Below are positions 1 through 10,336 of a stretch of DNA of 64,000 nt, piece by piece; the first letter of the stretch is position 1; each line of letters begins with the position of its first letter. The position numbers and the translations under genes were made by a program. The DNA is from Pseudomonas californiensis (GTDB lineage: Bacteria > Pseudomonadota > Gammaproteobacteria > Pseudomonadales > Pseudomonadaceae): contig NZ_JAGTPK010000007.1 in assembly GCF_021147775.1 (NCBI RefSeq), forward strand, positions 124,001 through 188,000, read 5' to 3'. Below the pieces are notes generated by a model. It ran no database searches. It was not told the origin of the DNA and saw only the letters and a program-made list of their open reading frames with translations.

Positions 1-275
1 GACAGATACCAGCGACTGCCATGTCGCACCAGCGTCACGGCGTATTCGTCGCGATGCTGACGGTCGCCCTTGCGGTAGCTGATCACTTTGTAGACGTTGT
101 TGTTCGCGCGTGAGACTTCCAGTTCCAGCGCCTCGCCCCAGGCGTTCTTGCTGGACCAGGTGCCCAGCAGTCCGCGTGGGGCGACATCGTGAGCAGGGAT
201 CGGGTCTTTGAAGGTCACCAGACAACCGCTCAACAACAGAAACGACAGCGCAATGATCACGCGCCAGGTCTTCAT
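1..275 (-). CDS. Small lipoprotein, 3' end outside window
   Basis: Reads leftward from ATG at 275 and runs off the window edge, so only the first 91 residues are visible. The N-terminus has a short basic start, a hydrophobic stretch and the lipobox LLSGC (Cys at residue 18), so it should be lipidated and membrane-anchored. The mature part (starting LVTFKDP) is polar; no enzymatic motif is seen. It begins only 25 bp after the TetR gene, with an AGGAGT-like ribosome site, so the two are probably cotranscribed. A hypothetical lipoprotein occupies the same place near lysS in other pseudomonads. Function unknown. Confidence 0.75.
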   Translation of the reverse strand, partial: MKTWRVIIALSFLLLSGCLVTFKDPIPAHDVAPRGLLGTWSSKNAWGEALELEVSRANNNVYKVISYRKGDRQHRDEYAVTLVRHGSRWYL

Positions 276-300
276 GGGACACTCCTGAAAAGAGGTATGG

Positions 301-1026
301 TCACCCTCGTACTGCTTGAGGGGTACCCAATACCAGACGCATCTGGCGGGTAAGAATACCGAGTATTTCTTCGTCCGCTTGACGCAACGGGCCATGAAGC
401 AGGCCTTGATATTCCATCCGGCGGATAAGCCCCGTCAATACTTGAGCGTCCTGAAAGGGCTGTACAGAGCCGATCACCTGAAAAAACTGGCAACTGCCCT
501 GCAGCAGGATTTCCTGATGGGCCATGACCAATGGGGTCAGACGTGGATTGATCAGCGCTTCGTGATAGAAGGCCTGCTCGGCGATCAGCGAGTCGCGACG
601 GGTCAGCAGTTGATGACGAAGGTACTCCATCACCAATTGCGCAATATCGTCAGCCAGTCGAAAACGATCACTCGGGCTACCGGAACTGCGGGCCATCATG
701 TCGCGCAATATCACTTCAGTGTTTTGCCACAACTTGGCCAGGTATACCGCGCTGCGTTGCACGTATTGTGCGAAGGCATCAGTCAGCAGGTCGTCTATGT
801 CCTTGAAGTAGTAAGTGGTGGCGGACAGTGGCACACCGGCTTCGGCGGCCACCGCACGGTGGCGCACAGCACGTACGCCATCACGAATGACGATCCGCAT
901 GGCGGCATCGAGAATCACCTGCCTGCGTTGCTCGCTGCCCTCTCGACTGGCCTTGCGGCCCTGAAATTTGACGCTTTTGGCTACCGCATTCGCTACTCCG
1001 GCAGCTCCTTCTCTTGCAATGGTCAC
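301..1026 (-). CDS. TetR/AcrR family transcriptional regulator
   Basis: A 241-residue protein starting with GTG at 1026, preceded by an AAAGGGAAG ribosome site. Residues about 35-80 form a TetR-type helix-turn-helix: a RRQVILDAAMRI helix, then VAAEAGVPLSATTYYFKD, where the YYF motif marks the end of the DNA-reading domain. The remaining helical part would be the ligand-binding and dimer domain. About 33 basic residues precede the domain, longer than usual, so a later start is possible. It lies downstream of lysS beyond a terminator and just upstream of a lipoprotein gene. The ligand and targets cannot be inferred. Confidence 0.88.
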   Translation of the reverse strand: MTIAREGAAGVANAVAKSVKFQGRKASREGSEQRRQVILDAAMRIVIRDGVRAVRHRAVAAEAGVPLSATTYYFKDIDDLLTDAFAQYVQRSAVYLAKLWQNTEVILRDMMARSSGSPSDRFRLADDIAQLVMEYLRHQLLTRRDSLIAEQAFYHEALINPRLTPLVMAHQEILLQGSCQFFQVIGSVQPFQDAQVLTGLIRRMEYQGLLHGPLRQADEEILGILTRQMRLVLGTPQAVRG

Positions 1027-1062
1027 GACAGCTTCCCTTTAAGTCATCCTGGAAAATAGACC

Positions 1063-1098
1063 AAAAAAAAGCCGCCCATTCAAGGCGGCTTCATTTTT
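1063..1098 (-). terminator. Rho-independent terminator of lysS
   Basis: Stem AAGCCGCC (1069-1076) pairs with GGCGGCTT (1084-1091) around a 7-nt loop. Read leftward, the stem is followed by a run of eight T. It lies just past the lysS stop codon and before the TetR start. The other side of the stem also carries a T-run, so it could work in both directions. Confidence 0.85.
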
Positions 1099-1103
1099 TC
1101 TGA

Positions 1104-2606
1104 TTACGCTTGCGGGCGCATGTGCGGGAACAGGATCACGTCCCGGATCGAAGGTGAGTCGGTGAGCAGCATCACCAGGCGATCGATACCGATCCCTTCA
1201 CCAGCAGTTGGCGGCATGCCATATTCCAGCGCACGGACGAAGTCGGCATCGTAATGCATGGCCTCGTCGTCGCCTGCGTCCTTGTCGGCCACCTGCGCCT
1301 GGAAGCGCTCGGCCTGATCTTCCGCATCGTTGAGCTCGGAATAGGCGTTGGCGATTTCACGACCGCCAATGAACAGCTCGAAACGGTCAGTGACATTCGG
1401 GTTGTCGTCATTGCGGCGAGCCAATGGCGACACTTCAAAAGGGTACTGGGTGATGAAGTGCGGCTGCTCCAGCTTGTGCTCGACCAACTCTTCGAAAATC
1501 ATGACCTGCAGCTTGCCCAGTCCTTCGAAGCCCAGGACCTTGGCGCCCGCCTTCTTGGCGATGGCGCGGGCCTTGTCGATGTCCTGCAAGTCAGCCGCGG
1601 TCAGTTGCGGGTTGTACTTGAGGATCGAGTCGAATACTGACAGGCGCACGAACGGTTCGCCGAAATGGAACACCTTGTCGCCGTACGGCACATCGGTGGT
1701 GCCGAGTACCAACTGGGCCAACTCGCGGAACAACTCCTCGGTCAGGTCCATGTTGTCTTCGTAGTCGGCGTAGGCCTGGTAGAACTCGAGCATGGTGAAC
1801 TCAGGGTTATGCCGGGTCGAGACGCCTTCGTTACGGAAATTGCGGTTGATCTCGAACACTTTTTCAAACCCGCCCACCACCAGGCGCTTGAGGTACAGCT
1901 CAGGCGCGATACGCAGGAACATTTCCATGTCCAGCGCGTTGTGGTGTGTTTCGAACGGCTTGGCCGCCGCGCCACCAGGAATGGTCTGCAGCATCGGCGT
2001 TTCGACTTCGAGGAAATCGCGCTTCATCAGGAAGCTGCGAATGTGCGCGATCACTTGCGAACGCACCCGGAAGGTCTCGCGCACGTCTTCGTTGACGATC
2101 AGGTCAACGTAACGCTGGCGATAGCGCTGTTCGGTATCGGTCAGACCGTGGTGCTTGTCAGGCAGCGGACGCAATGACTTGGTCAACAGACGCACCGAGG
2201 TCATTTCGACATACAGGTCGCCCTTGCCGGAGCGCGCCAGGGTGCCTTCGGCAGCAATGATGTCGCCCAGGTCCCAGGTCTTGACGTCGGCCAGCGTTTC
2301 TTCAGGGAGTGTCTTGCGGTTGACATAGACCTGAATGCGGCCGGTCATGTCCTGGATCACCATGAACGAGCCACGGTTGAGCATGATGCGACCGGCAACC
2401 TTGACCGGGATCGCTGCATCGGCCAGCTCTTCCTTGGTCTTGTCGACATACTGTTTCTGCAGATCATTGCAGTAGCTGTCGCGGCGGAAGTCGTTGGGGA
2501 AGGCCTGACCCTTGGCGCGCTCGGCAGCAAGCTTTTCCTTGCGCAGGGCGATCAGGGTGTTTTCTTCCTGTTGCAGTGCTTGCGGGTCGAGTTGTTGGTC
2601 GCTCAT
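1104..2606 (-). CDS. lysS: Lysyl-tRNA synthetase, class II
   Basis: Charges tRNA-Lys with lysine using ATP in the cytoplasm. The 500-residue length is normal. An N-terminal OB-fold anticodon-binding domain (about 60-180, including [10 protein letters not shown]) is followed by the class II catalytic core: motif 1 near [10 protein letters not shown], motif 2 around [11 protein letters not shown] and [12 protein letters not shown], and motif 3 [13 protein letters not shown] near the C-terminus. It starts at ATG 2606, 123 bp downstream of the prfB stop, an arrangement shared by many gammaproteobacteria. It ends in a clear terminator. Confidence 0.98.
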   Translation of the reverse strand: MSDQQLDPQALQQEENTLIALRKEKLAAERAKGQAFPNDFRRDSYCNDLQKQYVDKTKEELADAAIPVKVAGRIMLNRGSFMVIQDMTGRIQVYVNRKTLPEETLADVKTWDLGDIIAAEGTLARSGKGDLYVEMTSVRLLTKSLRPLPDKHHGLTDTEQRYRQRYVDLIVNEDVRETFRVRSQVIAHIRSFLMKRDFLEVETPMLQTIPGGAAAKPFETHHNALDMEMFLRIAPELYLKRLVVGGFEKVFEINRNFRNEGVSTRHNPEFTMLEFYQAYADYEDNMDLTEELFRELAQLVLGTTDVPYGDKVFHFGEPFVRLSVFDSILKYNPQLTAADLQDIDKARAIAKKAGAKVLGFEGLGKLQVMIFEELVEHKLEQPHFITQYPFEVSPLARRNDDNPNVTDRFELFIGGREIANAYSELNDAEDQAERFQAQVADKDAGDDEAMHYDADFVRALEYGMPPTAGEGIGIDRLVMLLTDSPSIRDVILFPHMRPQA

Positions 2607-2729
2607 GTCTTTAGATATTCCATCACAGGTTCATTGCCCCGGCTTATCCAGGGTTCGCGGGCAAGGCGTATGCCGCCCCGGACGCTGCTGCGGAACTGCG
2701 CGATTGGCGCCCGTCCCGCAACTTCATGC

Positions 2730-3825
2730 TTACAGCCCTTGCTTGAGGCTGGCGATCAGGTATTCGTCGATATCGCCATCGAGCACCTTGTCGCAGTCGC
2801 TGCGTTCGATATTGGTCCGCAGGTCCTTGATACGCGAGGCATCCAGCACGTAGGAGCGAATCTGATGGCCCCAGCCGATGTCGGACTTGGTGTCCTCCAG
2901 CGCCTGGGAAGCAGCGTTGCGTTTCTGCACTTCCTGCTCATACAAACGGGCCCGCAGCATTTTCATGGCGGTGTCCTTGTTCGCATGCTGGGAACGTTCG
3001 TTCTGGCAGCTGACCACTGTGTTGGTCGGAACGTGCGTGATACGCACCGCAGAGTCAGTGGTGTTTACGTGCTGACCACCGGCACCCGAGGAGCGGTAGG
3101 TATCGATACGCAGGTCCGACGGATTGATGTCGATTTCGATGTTGTCATCGATTTCCGGCGAAACGAAAACAGCCGAGAACGAGGTATGACGGCGGTTGCC
3201 GGAATCGAACGGGCTCTTGCGCACCAGACGGTGCACGCCGATCTCGGTGCGCAACCAGCCAAAGGCGTATTCACCCTTGATGTGCACGGTCGCGCCCTTG
3301 ATACCGGCGACTTCACCGGCAGACAACTCCATTATGGTCGCGTCGAAGCCGCGCTTGTCAGCCCAGCGCAGGTACATGCGCAGCAGGATATTGGCCCAGT
3401 CCTGCGCCTCGGTGCCGCCAGAACCGGCCTGGATGTCGAGATACGCGTTGTTGGGGTCCATTTCGCCACTGAACATGCGGCGGAACTCGAGCTTTTCCAG
3501 CGATTCGCGCAGGCGCTCGACTTCGGCAGCCACGTCATCGACAGCGGCCTGGTCTTCTTCTTCAGCGGACATCAGCAACAGGTCCCTGGCATCTGCCAGG
3601 CCTGAGGTCATTTCATCCAGAGTGTCGACGATCTGCGCCAGCAAAGCGCGCTCACGGCCCAGATTCTGGGCGTACTCGGGGTTGTTCCAGACATTTGGAT
3701 CTTCGAGCTCGCGATTGACTTCGGTCAGACGATCATGTTTGTGATCGTAGTCAAAGATACCCCCGAATGGTTTCGGAGCGCTCGGACAAATCCTTGATGC
3801 TGTTTAGGATCGGGTTGATTTCCAT
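2730..3825 (-). CDS. prfB: Peptide chain release factor 2 (programmed +1 frameshift)
   Basis: Terminates translation at UGA and UAA. The frame open from 2730 only reaches upstream to about 3752. The true start is ATG at 3825, in another frame: 24 codons ([12 protein letters not shown]...RGYL), then an in-frame TGA at 3753-3751. Shifting +1 at CTT-TGA-C joins the two parts into 364 residues, the usual RF2 length. The tripeptide SPF (KSPFDSG) reads the stop codon and GAGGQHVN carries the GGQ that triggers peptide hydrolysis. A TATACT -10-like element lies about 40 bp upstream of the start. The gene is followed by lysS on the same strand. The frameshift is normal biology, not a mutation. Confidence 0.97.
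3750..3766 (-). promoter_or_regulatory. prfB +1 frameshift site
   Basis: Read on the minus strand: a GGGGG Shine-Dalgarno-like run (3764-3760), then TAT CTT TGA C. This is the canonical RF2 autoregulatory slip site. Low RF2 lets the ribosome pause at UGA and slip from CUU to UUU, continuing at GAC. Confidence 0.95.
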
Positions 3826-3967
3826 GGTAGGCAGCACTCGCAGGCGAAATTTTCAAAGCCGACGAGTATACCTCAGCATGCACCACGAAAGCAGCCCGTC
3901 AGGCGGGCCTTATGTGGCCAATTTACAGGCGTCCAACGTGAAATATCGGCAACGGACGCCACAAGGC

Positions 3968-4978
3968 TCAACTCTGGCCGACTGCCACCTGATTGCGTCC
4001 ACTGTGCTTGGCCAGGTACAGCCCCTTGTCGGCATCCAGAATCAACTGACGACTTTGCGTGCCGATCTGCGGCCCGACCGTCGCCACGCCGATGCTGACT
4101 GTCAGGCTTGAACCCTCCACTGGCGCGACGTGAGGGATGTTCATGCCCGCCACACTCTGCCGCAGTTTTTCCGCAATCAGCCGTGCGCCGCCCGGCGAGG
4201 TATTGGGCAGCACCATTGCAAACTCTTCACCGCCATAACGGGCCGGAAGGTCAGACGGTCGACTGCAACTGTTGCGGATAGCCTTGGCGACCTGACGCAA
4301 CGCTTCGTCACCTTCCAGGTGACCGAAGCTGTCGTTATAGGCCTTGAAATAGTCGACATCGATCATCAGCAGCGATAACTGGGTCTGATCGCGAATCGCC
4401 CTGCGCCACTCAAGCTCAAGGTACTCGTCGAAATGACGCCGGTTCGAGAGCCCGGTCAGGCCATCAGAGTTCATCAGGCGCTGTAACACCAGATTGGTAT
4501 CAAGCAACTGCTGCTGGCTGACCCGTAGCGCACGGTACGCCTCATCACGCTGCAACAGGGTCATGTAGGAACGCGAGTGGTAAAGAATCCGCGCGACCAG
4601 TTCGATATTGTCAGGCAGTTTGACCAGATAGTCGTTGGCGCCAGCGGAAAACGCTGCGCTCTTGATCAGAGGGTCTTCCTTGGTTGAAAGCACGATGATC
4701 GGAATATCACGAGTCAGCGGATTGCTCCGGTACTCGCGAACCAGCGTGAGACCATCCAGGCCCGGCATGACCAGATCCTGAAGAATCACTGTCGGTTTGA
4801 TTTGCACAGCCTGAGCGATGGCCTGATGGGGGTCGGCGCAAAAGTGGAAATCGATCGAACTCTCGCTTGCCAGGCCGCGTCGGACCGCTTCGCCGATCAT
4901 GGCCTGATCGTCGACCAGAAGCACCATCGCAGAACTTTCATCCGGGGGCTTGATGTCGTCTATCTGCAATTCATGCAT
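3968..4978 (-). CDS. wspR: WspR: response regulator with GGEEF diguanylate cyclase domain
   Basis: Output of the Wsp pathway; when phosphorylated it makes cyclic-di-GMP from two GTP. I place the start at ATG 4978 because AGGAG lies 7 nt upstream; an in-frame GTG at 4996 lacks such a site. The protein has 336 residues. An N-terminal receiver (LLVDDQ; phospho-acceptor Asp in LQDLVMPG; Lys in YLVKLP) leads through a helical linker to a GGDEF domain. The active-site motif is intact GGEEF, and RPSD lies five residues before it, matching the RxxD product-inhibition site. It is last in the operon, 45 bp after wspF. Confidence 0.95.
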   Translation of the reverse strand: MHELQIDDIKPPDESSAMVLLVDDQAMIGEAVRRGLASESSIDFHFCADPHQAIAQAVQIKPTVILQDLVMPGLDGLTLVREYRSNPLTRDIPIIVLSTKEDPLIKSAAFSAGANDYLVKLPDNIELVARILYHSRSYMTLLQRDEAYRALRVSQQQLLDTNLVLQRLMNSDGLTGLSNRRHFDEYLELEWRRAIRDQTQLSLLMIDVDYFKAYNDSFGHLEGDEALRQVAKAIRNSCSRPSDLPARYGGEEFAMVLPNTSPGGARLIAEKLRQSVAGMNIPHVAPVEGSSLTVSIGVATVGPQIGTQSRQLILDADKGLYLAKHSGRNQVAVGQS

Positions 4979-5023
4979 GAAGTGTCTCCTGGTCACCGAC
5001 CGCCGGTGAGCTCACCTGGAAAG

Positions 5024-6034
5024 TCATTGAGTAAATACCTCTGTCAGGCGAGGTGCGATGCTGGTCAACGTGCGGATCTCGCTCGCGGCATCAATGGCCG
5101 CGGCAGCCTTGGGCATGCCATAAACCGCCGAACTGGCCTGGTCCTGCGCGATGGTGAGATAACCGCGCTCTCGCATCATCTTGAGCCCCTGGGCCCCATC
5201 TCGTCCCATGCCTGTCAATAAAACACCCACGGCATCACCGCTCCAATAGCGGGCCACACTTTCGAAAAAAACATCGATAGAGGGCCTGTAAATTTCGTCT
5301 ACCGGCTCGGCTGTGTAAGCCAGCGTCCCATCCTTCAAAAGGCGGATATGGTGATTGGTACCCGCCAACAGGACCTTGCCACGTTGTGGCACCTCACCTT
5401 CACACGCAAGCCGTACCGGCAACCCCGAAGCCGTACTCAGCCATTCTGCCATGCCTGCAGCGAACACTTGATCCACATGCTGTACAAGGACGATAGCTGC
5501 CGGAAAGTTGACCGGCAGCCCTTTCAACAGAATTTCCAGCGCAGCCGGACCGCCAGCCGAAGAACCGATGGCCACCAGCCTGTCACGCTTGGCCGTCCCG
5601 CGCAGAGCCGGCCCAGGCGTGCGCTCATGCGTGTTGCGCTGACCGATAAGCCACTCGACATTGAGTATCTTGCGCAACAACGGTGCTGCCGCTTCACGCG
5701 GATTGCCAGCGCCAATCGCAGGTGTGTCCACCACATCCAGCGCCCCATGCCCCATGGCTTCAAAGACCCGATGCACATTCTGCTCGCGGTCTACCGTCAC
5801 GATAACAATAGCGCAAGGTGACTTGGCCATGATCACACGCGTGGCTTCAACGCCATCCATCACCGGCATGACCAGGTCCATCAGGATCAGATCAGGCGTT
5901 TGTTCGGCACAACGCTCAACGGCTTCGGCCCCGTTGCTGGCAACCCACAGCACCTGATGCAGCGGTTCGAAGGCCAATGCGCGTCGCAAGGCCTCGACCG
6001 CTATGGGCATGTCGTTCACGATGGCAATTCTCAT
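5024..6034 (-). CDS. wspF: WspF: CheB-like methylesterase
   Basis: Removes methyl groups from the WspA receptor and so resets the pathway; loss of WspF in related species gives constant WspR activity. The 336 residues comprise a receiver (phospho-acceptor in LILMDLVMP) and a CheB catalytic domain with the nucleophile in IGSSAGGP, histidine in VQHVDQ and GVLLTGMGRDG near the end. Its start overlaps the wspE stop as ATGA, implying translational coupling. All expected catalytic motifs are present. Confidence 0.95.
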   Translation of the reverse strand: MRIAIVNDMPIAVEALRRALAFEPLHQVLWVASNGAEAVERCAEQTPDLILMDLVMPVMDGVEATRVIMAKSPCAIVIVTVDREQNVHRVFEAMGHGALDVVDTPAIGAGNPREAAAPLLRKILNVEWLIGQRNTHERTPGPALRGTAKRDRLVAIGSSAGGPAALEILLKGLPVNFPAAIVLVQHVDQVFAAGMAEWLSTASGLPVRLACEGEVPQRGKVLLAGTNHHIRLLKDGTLAYTAEPVDEIYRPSIDVFFESVARYWSGDAVGVLLTGMGRDGAQGLKMMRERGYLTIAQDQASSAVYGMPKAAAAIDAASEIRTLTSIAPRLTEVFTQ

Positions 6035-8385
6035 CCCTGCGCGTCTCCAATGAGTTCGACGACAGCGTCGAGCAAGGCATCATCATGAAAGCTGGCTTTG
6101 GCCAGATAATAGTCGGCGCCCGCATCGAGACCCCGACGTCGATCTTCCTCACGATCCTTGTAAGACACCACCATCACGGGCAGCGATTGCAAACGTGTAT
6201 CCCGACGCAGCAGCGTCACCAGCTCGATACCGTCCATGCGCGGCATGTCAATATCGGTGATCAGCAGGTCGAAGTCTTCGGCACGCAAGGCATTCCAGCC
6301 GTCCATCCCATCGACTGCGACTGACACTTCGTAGCCGCGACCGACCAGCAGTTTGCGTTCCAGCTCGCGCACGGTCAGGGAATCATCGACCACCAGCACG
6401 CGCTTGCGAGACACCGATTCACTCTGGCGATTACGGCGATCGATACGCTCGAGCCGCCCGGTATTCAGGAGCTTTTCAACAGAACGCAGCATGTCCTCGA
6501 CATCAATGATCAGTACCACGGAACCGTCATCGAGCAATGCCCCGGCGGAAACGTCCTGGACCTTGCCGAGGCGCGCATCCAGCGGCATGACCACCAGCGT
6601 TCGTTCGCCGATGAAGCGCTCGACTGCAACGCCATACACCGCATCACGCTCGCGTATCACCACCACCTTCAGCGCTTCAGCAGTCACCTGGGAAGGCGGA
6701 CGATGTAATAACTGGCTGGCCGACACAAGACCGACGTGACGCTCTTCGTCCCAGAAGTGCTGACGGCCTTCAAGCTGTACGATGTCGTCGGGTTGCAGGT
6801 CGCGCATACGCTCGATGTGCGCCAGCGGGAATGCGTACGCCTCGCCACCCACCTCAACCACCAGACTGCGCACTACCGACAGGGTCAGCGGCATTTCGAT
6901 TCTGAAACGACTGCCCTCACCCGGCCACTGCTGCAGTTCGACACTGCCGTGCATCTGGCGAACCATGTGCTGCACGGCATCAAGCCCGACACCGCGACCT
7001 GATATCTGCGTGACCTTGTCGCGCATGCTGAAACCCGGCAGAAAGAGAAAGCTCAACAGCTCTTCTTCGCTCAACTGCGCAGCGGTTTCGGCAGGGGAAA
7101 GATTGCGCTTGATAATGTTCTCGCGCAGGCGCTCCAGGTCGACGCCACCACCGTCATCACTGAGTTCAACCACCAGCAGGCCCGCCTGATGTGACGCTTG
7201 CAGACGGATGAGCCCTTCTGGCTCCTTGCCCATGGCAATTCGTTTTTCAGGTGATTCGATCCCGTGGTCGACCGCGTTACGCAGCAGATGGGTCAGCGGC
7301 GCTTCAAGCTTTTCGAGGACATCCCGATCAACCTGGGTCTTGTCGCCCTCGATCTGCAAACGGACCTGCTTGCCCAGTTCACGCCCCAGATCACGCACCA
7401 TGCGCGCCTGACCGACCAGTACATCGGCGAAAGGTCGCATCCGACAAGCCAGTGCCGTGTCGTACAATAATTGGGCACGCTGTCCGGACTGCCAGCCGAA
7501 TTCATCCAGCTCGGCGGTTTGCTGAACGAGCATCTGCTGGGCTTGAGACAGCAGACTGCGCGCATCCTCAAGGGCTTTGCGAGCATCAGCGCCCAGGCCA
7601 TCTTCGCCAAAGCTCGCACCCAGCGCTTCAAGGGCACGGTCACTGCTGCTCTGCAAACGCTTGAGACGCTGCATGCCCGCCAACAAGGGCTTGAGACGCT
7701 GAGTTTCGACCAGAGACTTGCTCGACATGTCCAGCAGGCCATTCAAGCGCTCGGCGGTAACTCGCAGTACACGCTCTCCACCTTCGGTAACGCGACGTTC
7801 GCGAAGCGGAGCGGCTACCGGCTCCGGCTCGGCTTGCAGCGCGGGCGCGGTATCGAGGCGCAAGTCGGCAGCCAGACTGTCGAACGCGGGCTCTGGCAGA
7901 GCCGACATCGTCAGCAGTGGGTCGATCTGTGCGATGTCACTGGCCAACAGCGGATCTGGTGTCGGCACGCTGACTTTGCGCGCAGCACCAGCGCCTGAAG
8001 CCAGCAAGGTGTTCATTCTGGTGACGTAGGCGTCGATATCGGGCTGAGCTACGCTGTTGCCACCTGGCGTGGCAATCCGCATCAGCAGGTCAGTACCCGA
8101 CAGCAAGGCATCAATATGATCAGGCTGCAAAAGGAGTCGGCCTTCCTGCGCGCTGACCAGACAGTCTTCCATGACATGCGCAACACTGACACCAAACTCG
8201 ACGCCCACAATACGTGCGGCACCCTTGAGCGAGTGCGCTGCGCGCATGCAGGATTCCAGATGCTCGGCCTGGGTGGGATTACGCTCGAGTTCCAGTAGTC
8301 CGGCACTCAGGACTTGCGTCTGTGCATCAGCTTCCAGCGTGAACAGTTCGAACAGTGAGGCATCACGCATTTGATCTGGCGTCAT
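6031..8385 (-). CDS. wspE: WspE: CheA-like hybrid histidine kinase
   Basis: Autophosphorylates when the WspA complex is active and passes phosphate to WspR and WspF. In 784 residues: HPt domain with His51 in AAHSLKGAAR, dimerisation and kinase core with N-box HLLRNAVDHGIE and G-box LSDDGGGVD, a CheW-like coupling domain, and a C-terminal receiver with its Asp in LLITDIDMPRMDG. The fused receiver is typical of WspE and absent from ordinary CheA. It overlaps wspD and wspF as ATGA on both sides. Confidence 0.96.
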   Translation of the reverse strand: MTPDQMRDASLFELFTLEADAQTQVLSAGLLELERNPTQAEHLESCMRAAHSLKGAARIVGVEFGVSVAHVMEDCLVSAQEGRLLLQPDHIDALLSGTDLLMRIATPGGNSVAQPDIDAYVTRMNTLLASGAGAARKVSVPTPDPLLASDIAQIDPLLTMSALPEPAFDSLAADLRLDTAPALQAEPEPVAAPLRERRVTEGGERVLRVTAERLNGLLDMSSKSLVETQRLKPLLAGMQRLKRLQSSSDRALEALGASFGEDGLGADARKALEDARSLLSQAQQMLVQQTAELDEFGWQSGQRAQLLYDTALACRMRPFADVLVGQARMVRDLGRELGKQVRLQIEGDKTQVDRDVLEKLEAPLTHLLRNAVDHGIESPEKRIAMGKEPEGLIRLQASHQAGLLVVELSDDGGGVDLERLRENIIKRNLSPAETAAQLSEEELLSFLFLPGFSMRDKVTQISGRGVGLDAVQHMVRQMHGSVELQQWPGEGSRFRIEMPLTLSVVRSLVVEVGGEAYAFPLAHIERMRDLQPDDIVQLEGRQHFWDEERHVGLVSASQLLHRPPSQVTAEALKVVVIRERDAVYGVAVERFIGERTLVVMPLDARLGKVQDVSAGALLDDGSVVLIIDVEDMLRSVEKLLNTGRLERIDRRNRQSESVSRKRVLVVDDSLTVRELERKLLVGRGYEVSVAVDGMDGWNALRAEDFDLLITDIDMPRMDGIELVTLLRRDTRLQSLPVMVVSYKDREEDRRRGLDAGADYYLAKASFHDDALLDAVVELIGDAQG

Positions 8386-9071
8386 GTAAGGCTCCGATGG
8401 ACCGCCGACAACAACTGTTCTTCATCGAGCCAACGCAGGCTGCGCTCTTTCCACTGCAACACACCCCGCGTAAAACGTGCGTTGGCGTGGGTGCCGGACG
8501 CCGAAGCAGCGTCCAGTTCACGCTGGTCGATGGCGTGAATCCCGTCCACCTCGTCAACCGGCACCACGACGGGGCCACCCTCGGCCGCGACTATCAACAT
8601 ACGCGGCACCGTTCGCATAGACTGCGCAGCCACCGAGCCGCTGTCCAGCCCCAACAACTCAACCAGCGAAATACACGCCACCAGCGCACCGCGCACATTG
8701 GCGACGCCCAGCAGCGCGCGTGAACGTTGATGTGGCAGCGAATGGATAGTCTGGTTCGGTGCGACTTCGGACAGGCAACGTGAAGCCAGCCCCAGCCACT
8801 CATCGCCCAGACGAAAGACCAGAATCGAACGCGTCTTGATGTCGCGCTGCAGTTCGGAGCCCTGAAACTGTTCATGGTGTTCTTGAACCAGCGAATACCG
8901 ATCCAGCAAGCGCGTAGCCGCAGCCGAATAAACGGCACAGTTACGGCAGTGGATGTGGTCTTCCAGCAACGGACAGGAGCGATCACCGTGGATACCAATA
9001 CGGTTCCAGCAGTCGTCGATGTCCTGGGCCTGATCATGGGTAAGGCTGGTAAAAGCGGACAGGCCCGTCAT
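8382..9071 (-). CDS. wspD: WspD: CheW-like coupling protein
   Basis: Links receptor WspA to kinase WspE. The preferred start is ATG at 9071, which shares one base with the wspC stop (TGATG); an in-frame TTG lies directly before it at 9074. The 229-residue protein has an N-terminal segment of about 75 residues, including a CRNCAVYSAAA stretch preceded by further Cys and His residues, and then a CheW domain (ILVFRLGDEWLG; LLGVANVRGALV). It is longer than the other CheW-like protein of this operon. Its stop overlaps wspE as ATGA. Confidence 0.94.
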   Translation of the reverse strand: MTGLSAFTSLTHDQAQDIDDCWNRIGIHGDRSCPLLEDHIHCRNCAVYSAAATRLLDRYSLVQEHHEQFQGSELQRDIKTRSILVFRLGDEWLGLASRCLSEVAPNQTIHSLPHQRSRALLGVANVRGALVACISLVELLGLDSGSVAAQSMRTVPRMLIVAAEGGPVVVPVDEVDGIHAIDQRELDAASASGTHANARFTRGVLQWKERSLRWLDEEQLLSAVHRSLT

Positions 9072-10336
9072 CAATGATTTCCTTGTTTGTTCGCGCCACG
9101 CGCGGCACGGTCCTGCAAGCGCCTGGCGCCGGCGCTGTCGCCCTGCGCAGCAAGCAGTGCTGCCAACTGAGCCAACGACTCAGGGTGCTGAGGTTGCAAA
9201 TACAGTGCCTTGCGATAGAAACCCTGAGCCTCGACCGTTCGACCTTCGACCTCACTGAGCAGGCCAAGCCAGTAGAACACCGGCGCGATAGGCTCGTGGC
9301 GCTGCAGATATGTTTCGCACGCGGCACGCGCCTCGGCGCTTTTACCTTCGTTGGCCAAACGGGCAATGGTACTCAGCAACGCGGTGACTTCGTCATTGGC
9401 CGAGGCCGCAGCAGGCTTCACTGCAGGTGCGAAAGCCGCTGACGTTCGAGTTGCAGGCCGGCTCACGGGCATATCGACTGGCGGGCGTGGCGCGGGCCGG
9501 ACAGGCGTTTGCACTGGCGCCGCGACCGGCGCTGCAACCACAGGCGCTGCGTGGCGAAACGCGAAGGATTGTGCAACGCCGATCGAGCGCATACCAATGG
9601 CCGCCAACAGATTGCCCTCTGCCGGTCCGATAAACAGCAAACCGTCTTCACGGGTCAGCCGTTTGAGCACTTTAAACACGCGCTGCTGTGTCTGTTGATC
9701 GAAATAGATCACCAGATTGCGACAAAACACGATGTCATAAGGCACGTGTGTTTCCAGCCTTGGGTCGAGCAGGTTGCCGGGCTGGAAGTCGACACGGTCG
9801 CGTACCGGTTCAGAAACCTCGAAGCCGTCGGCAACCGGACTGAAGTAACGCTCACGAAAACCGACGTCCACGCCCCTGAACGAGTTTTTGCCGTAGATGC
9901 CGCGCTTGGCTCGGTCAATCGAAATGGGGCTGATATCGATCGCATCGACCTTGAACTGACGAGCACCGATACCCGCATCGAACAACGCCATGACGATGGA
10001 ATAAGGCTCTTCGCCCGTAGAACAGGGCAGGCTGAGGATACGCAACGGCCTTGCGCCATCCAGGGTCTTCAAGCGCTCGGATGCGAGTTTGCCCAGCGTC
10101 GCAAACGATTCGGGGTAACGAAAAAACCAGGTTTCGGGAACAATCACCGCTTCGATCAGCGCTTGCTGCTCCTGTGGCGACGTGACCAGCAATTGCCAGT
10201 AGGCCTCGGTATCGACGCAGTGTGCGGCAACCGCCCGTTGACGCAGGGCGCGCTCGATGATGGCCTCACCCACAGACGTAACGTCCAACCCGATGCGGTC
10301 CTTGAGGAAACTGAAAAAGCGCGAGTCATCCGTCAT
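9071..10336 (-). CDS. wspC: WspC: CheR-like methyltransferase with TPR tail
   Basis: Methylates glutamates of WspA using S-adenosylmethionine, counteracting WspF. The 421 residues begin with the CheR all-helical and catalytic domains (VPETWFFRYPESF; ILSLPCSTGEEPYSI for SAM binding; IVFCRNLVIYFD). A Pro/Ala-rich linker around 270-310 leads to tetratricopeptide-like repeats (EPIAPVFYWLGLL; AQGFYRKALYLQP). The TPR tail distinguishes WspC from chemotaxis CheR. Both ends overlap neighbouring wsp genes. Confidence 0.95.
   Translation of the reverse strand: MTDDSRFFSFLKDRIGLDVTSVGEAIIERALRQRAVAAHCVDTEAYWQLLVTSPQEQQALIEAVIVPETWFFRYPESFATLGKLASERLKTLDGARPLRILSLPCSTGEEPYSIVMALFDAGIGARQFKVDAIDISPISIDRAKRGIYGKNSFRGVDVGFRERYFSPVADGFEVSEPVRDRVDFQPGNLLDPRLETHVPYDIVFCRNLVIYFDQQTQQRVFKVLKRLTREDGLLFIGPAEGNLLAAIGMRSIGVAQSFAFRHAAPVVAAPVAAPVQTPVRPAPRPPVDMPVSRPATRTSAAFAPAVKPAAASANDEVTALLSTIARLANEGKSAEARAACETYLQRHEPIAPVFYWLGLLSEVEGRTVEAQGFYRKALYLQPQHPESLAQLAALLAAQGDSAGARRLQDRAARGANKQGNH

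Noticed and set aside
316..1059. 247-codon frame opposite the TetR gene
   Set aside because: Antisense shadow; the TetR helix-turn-helix on the other strand is clear.
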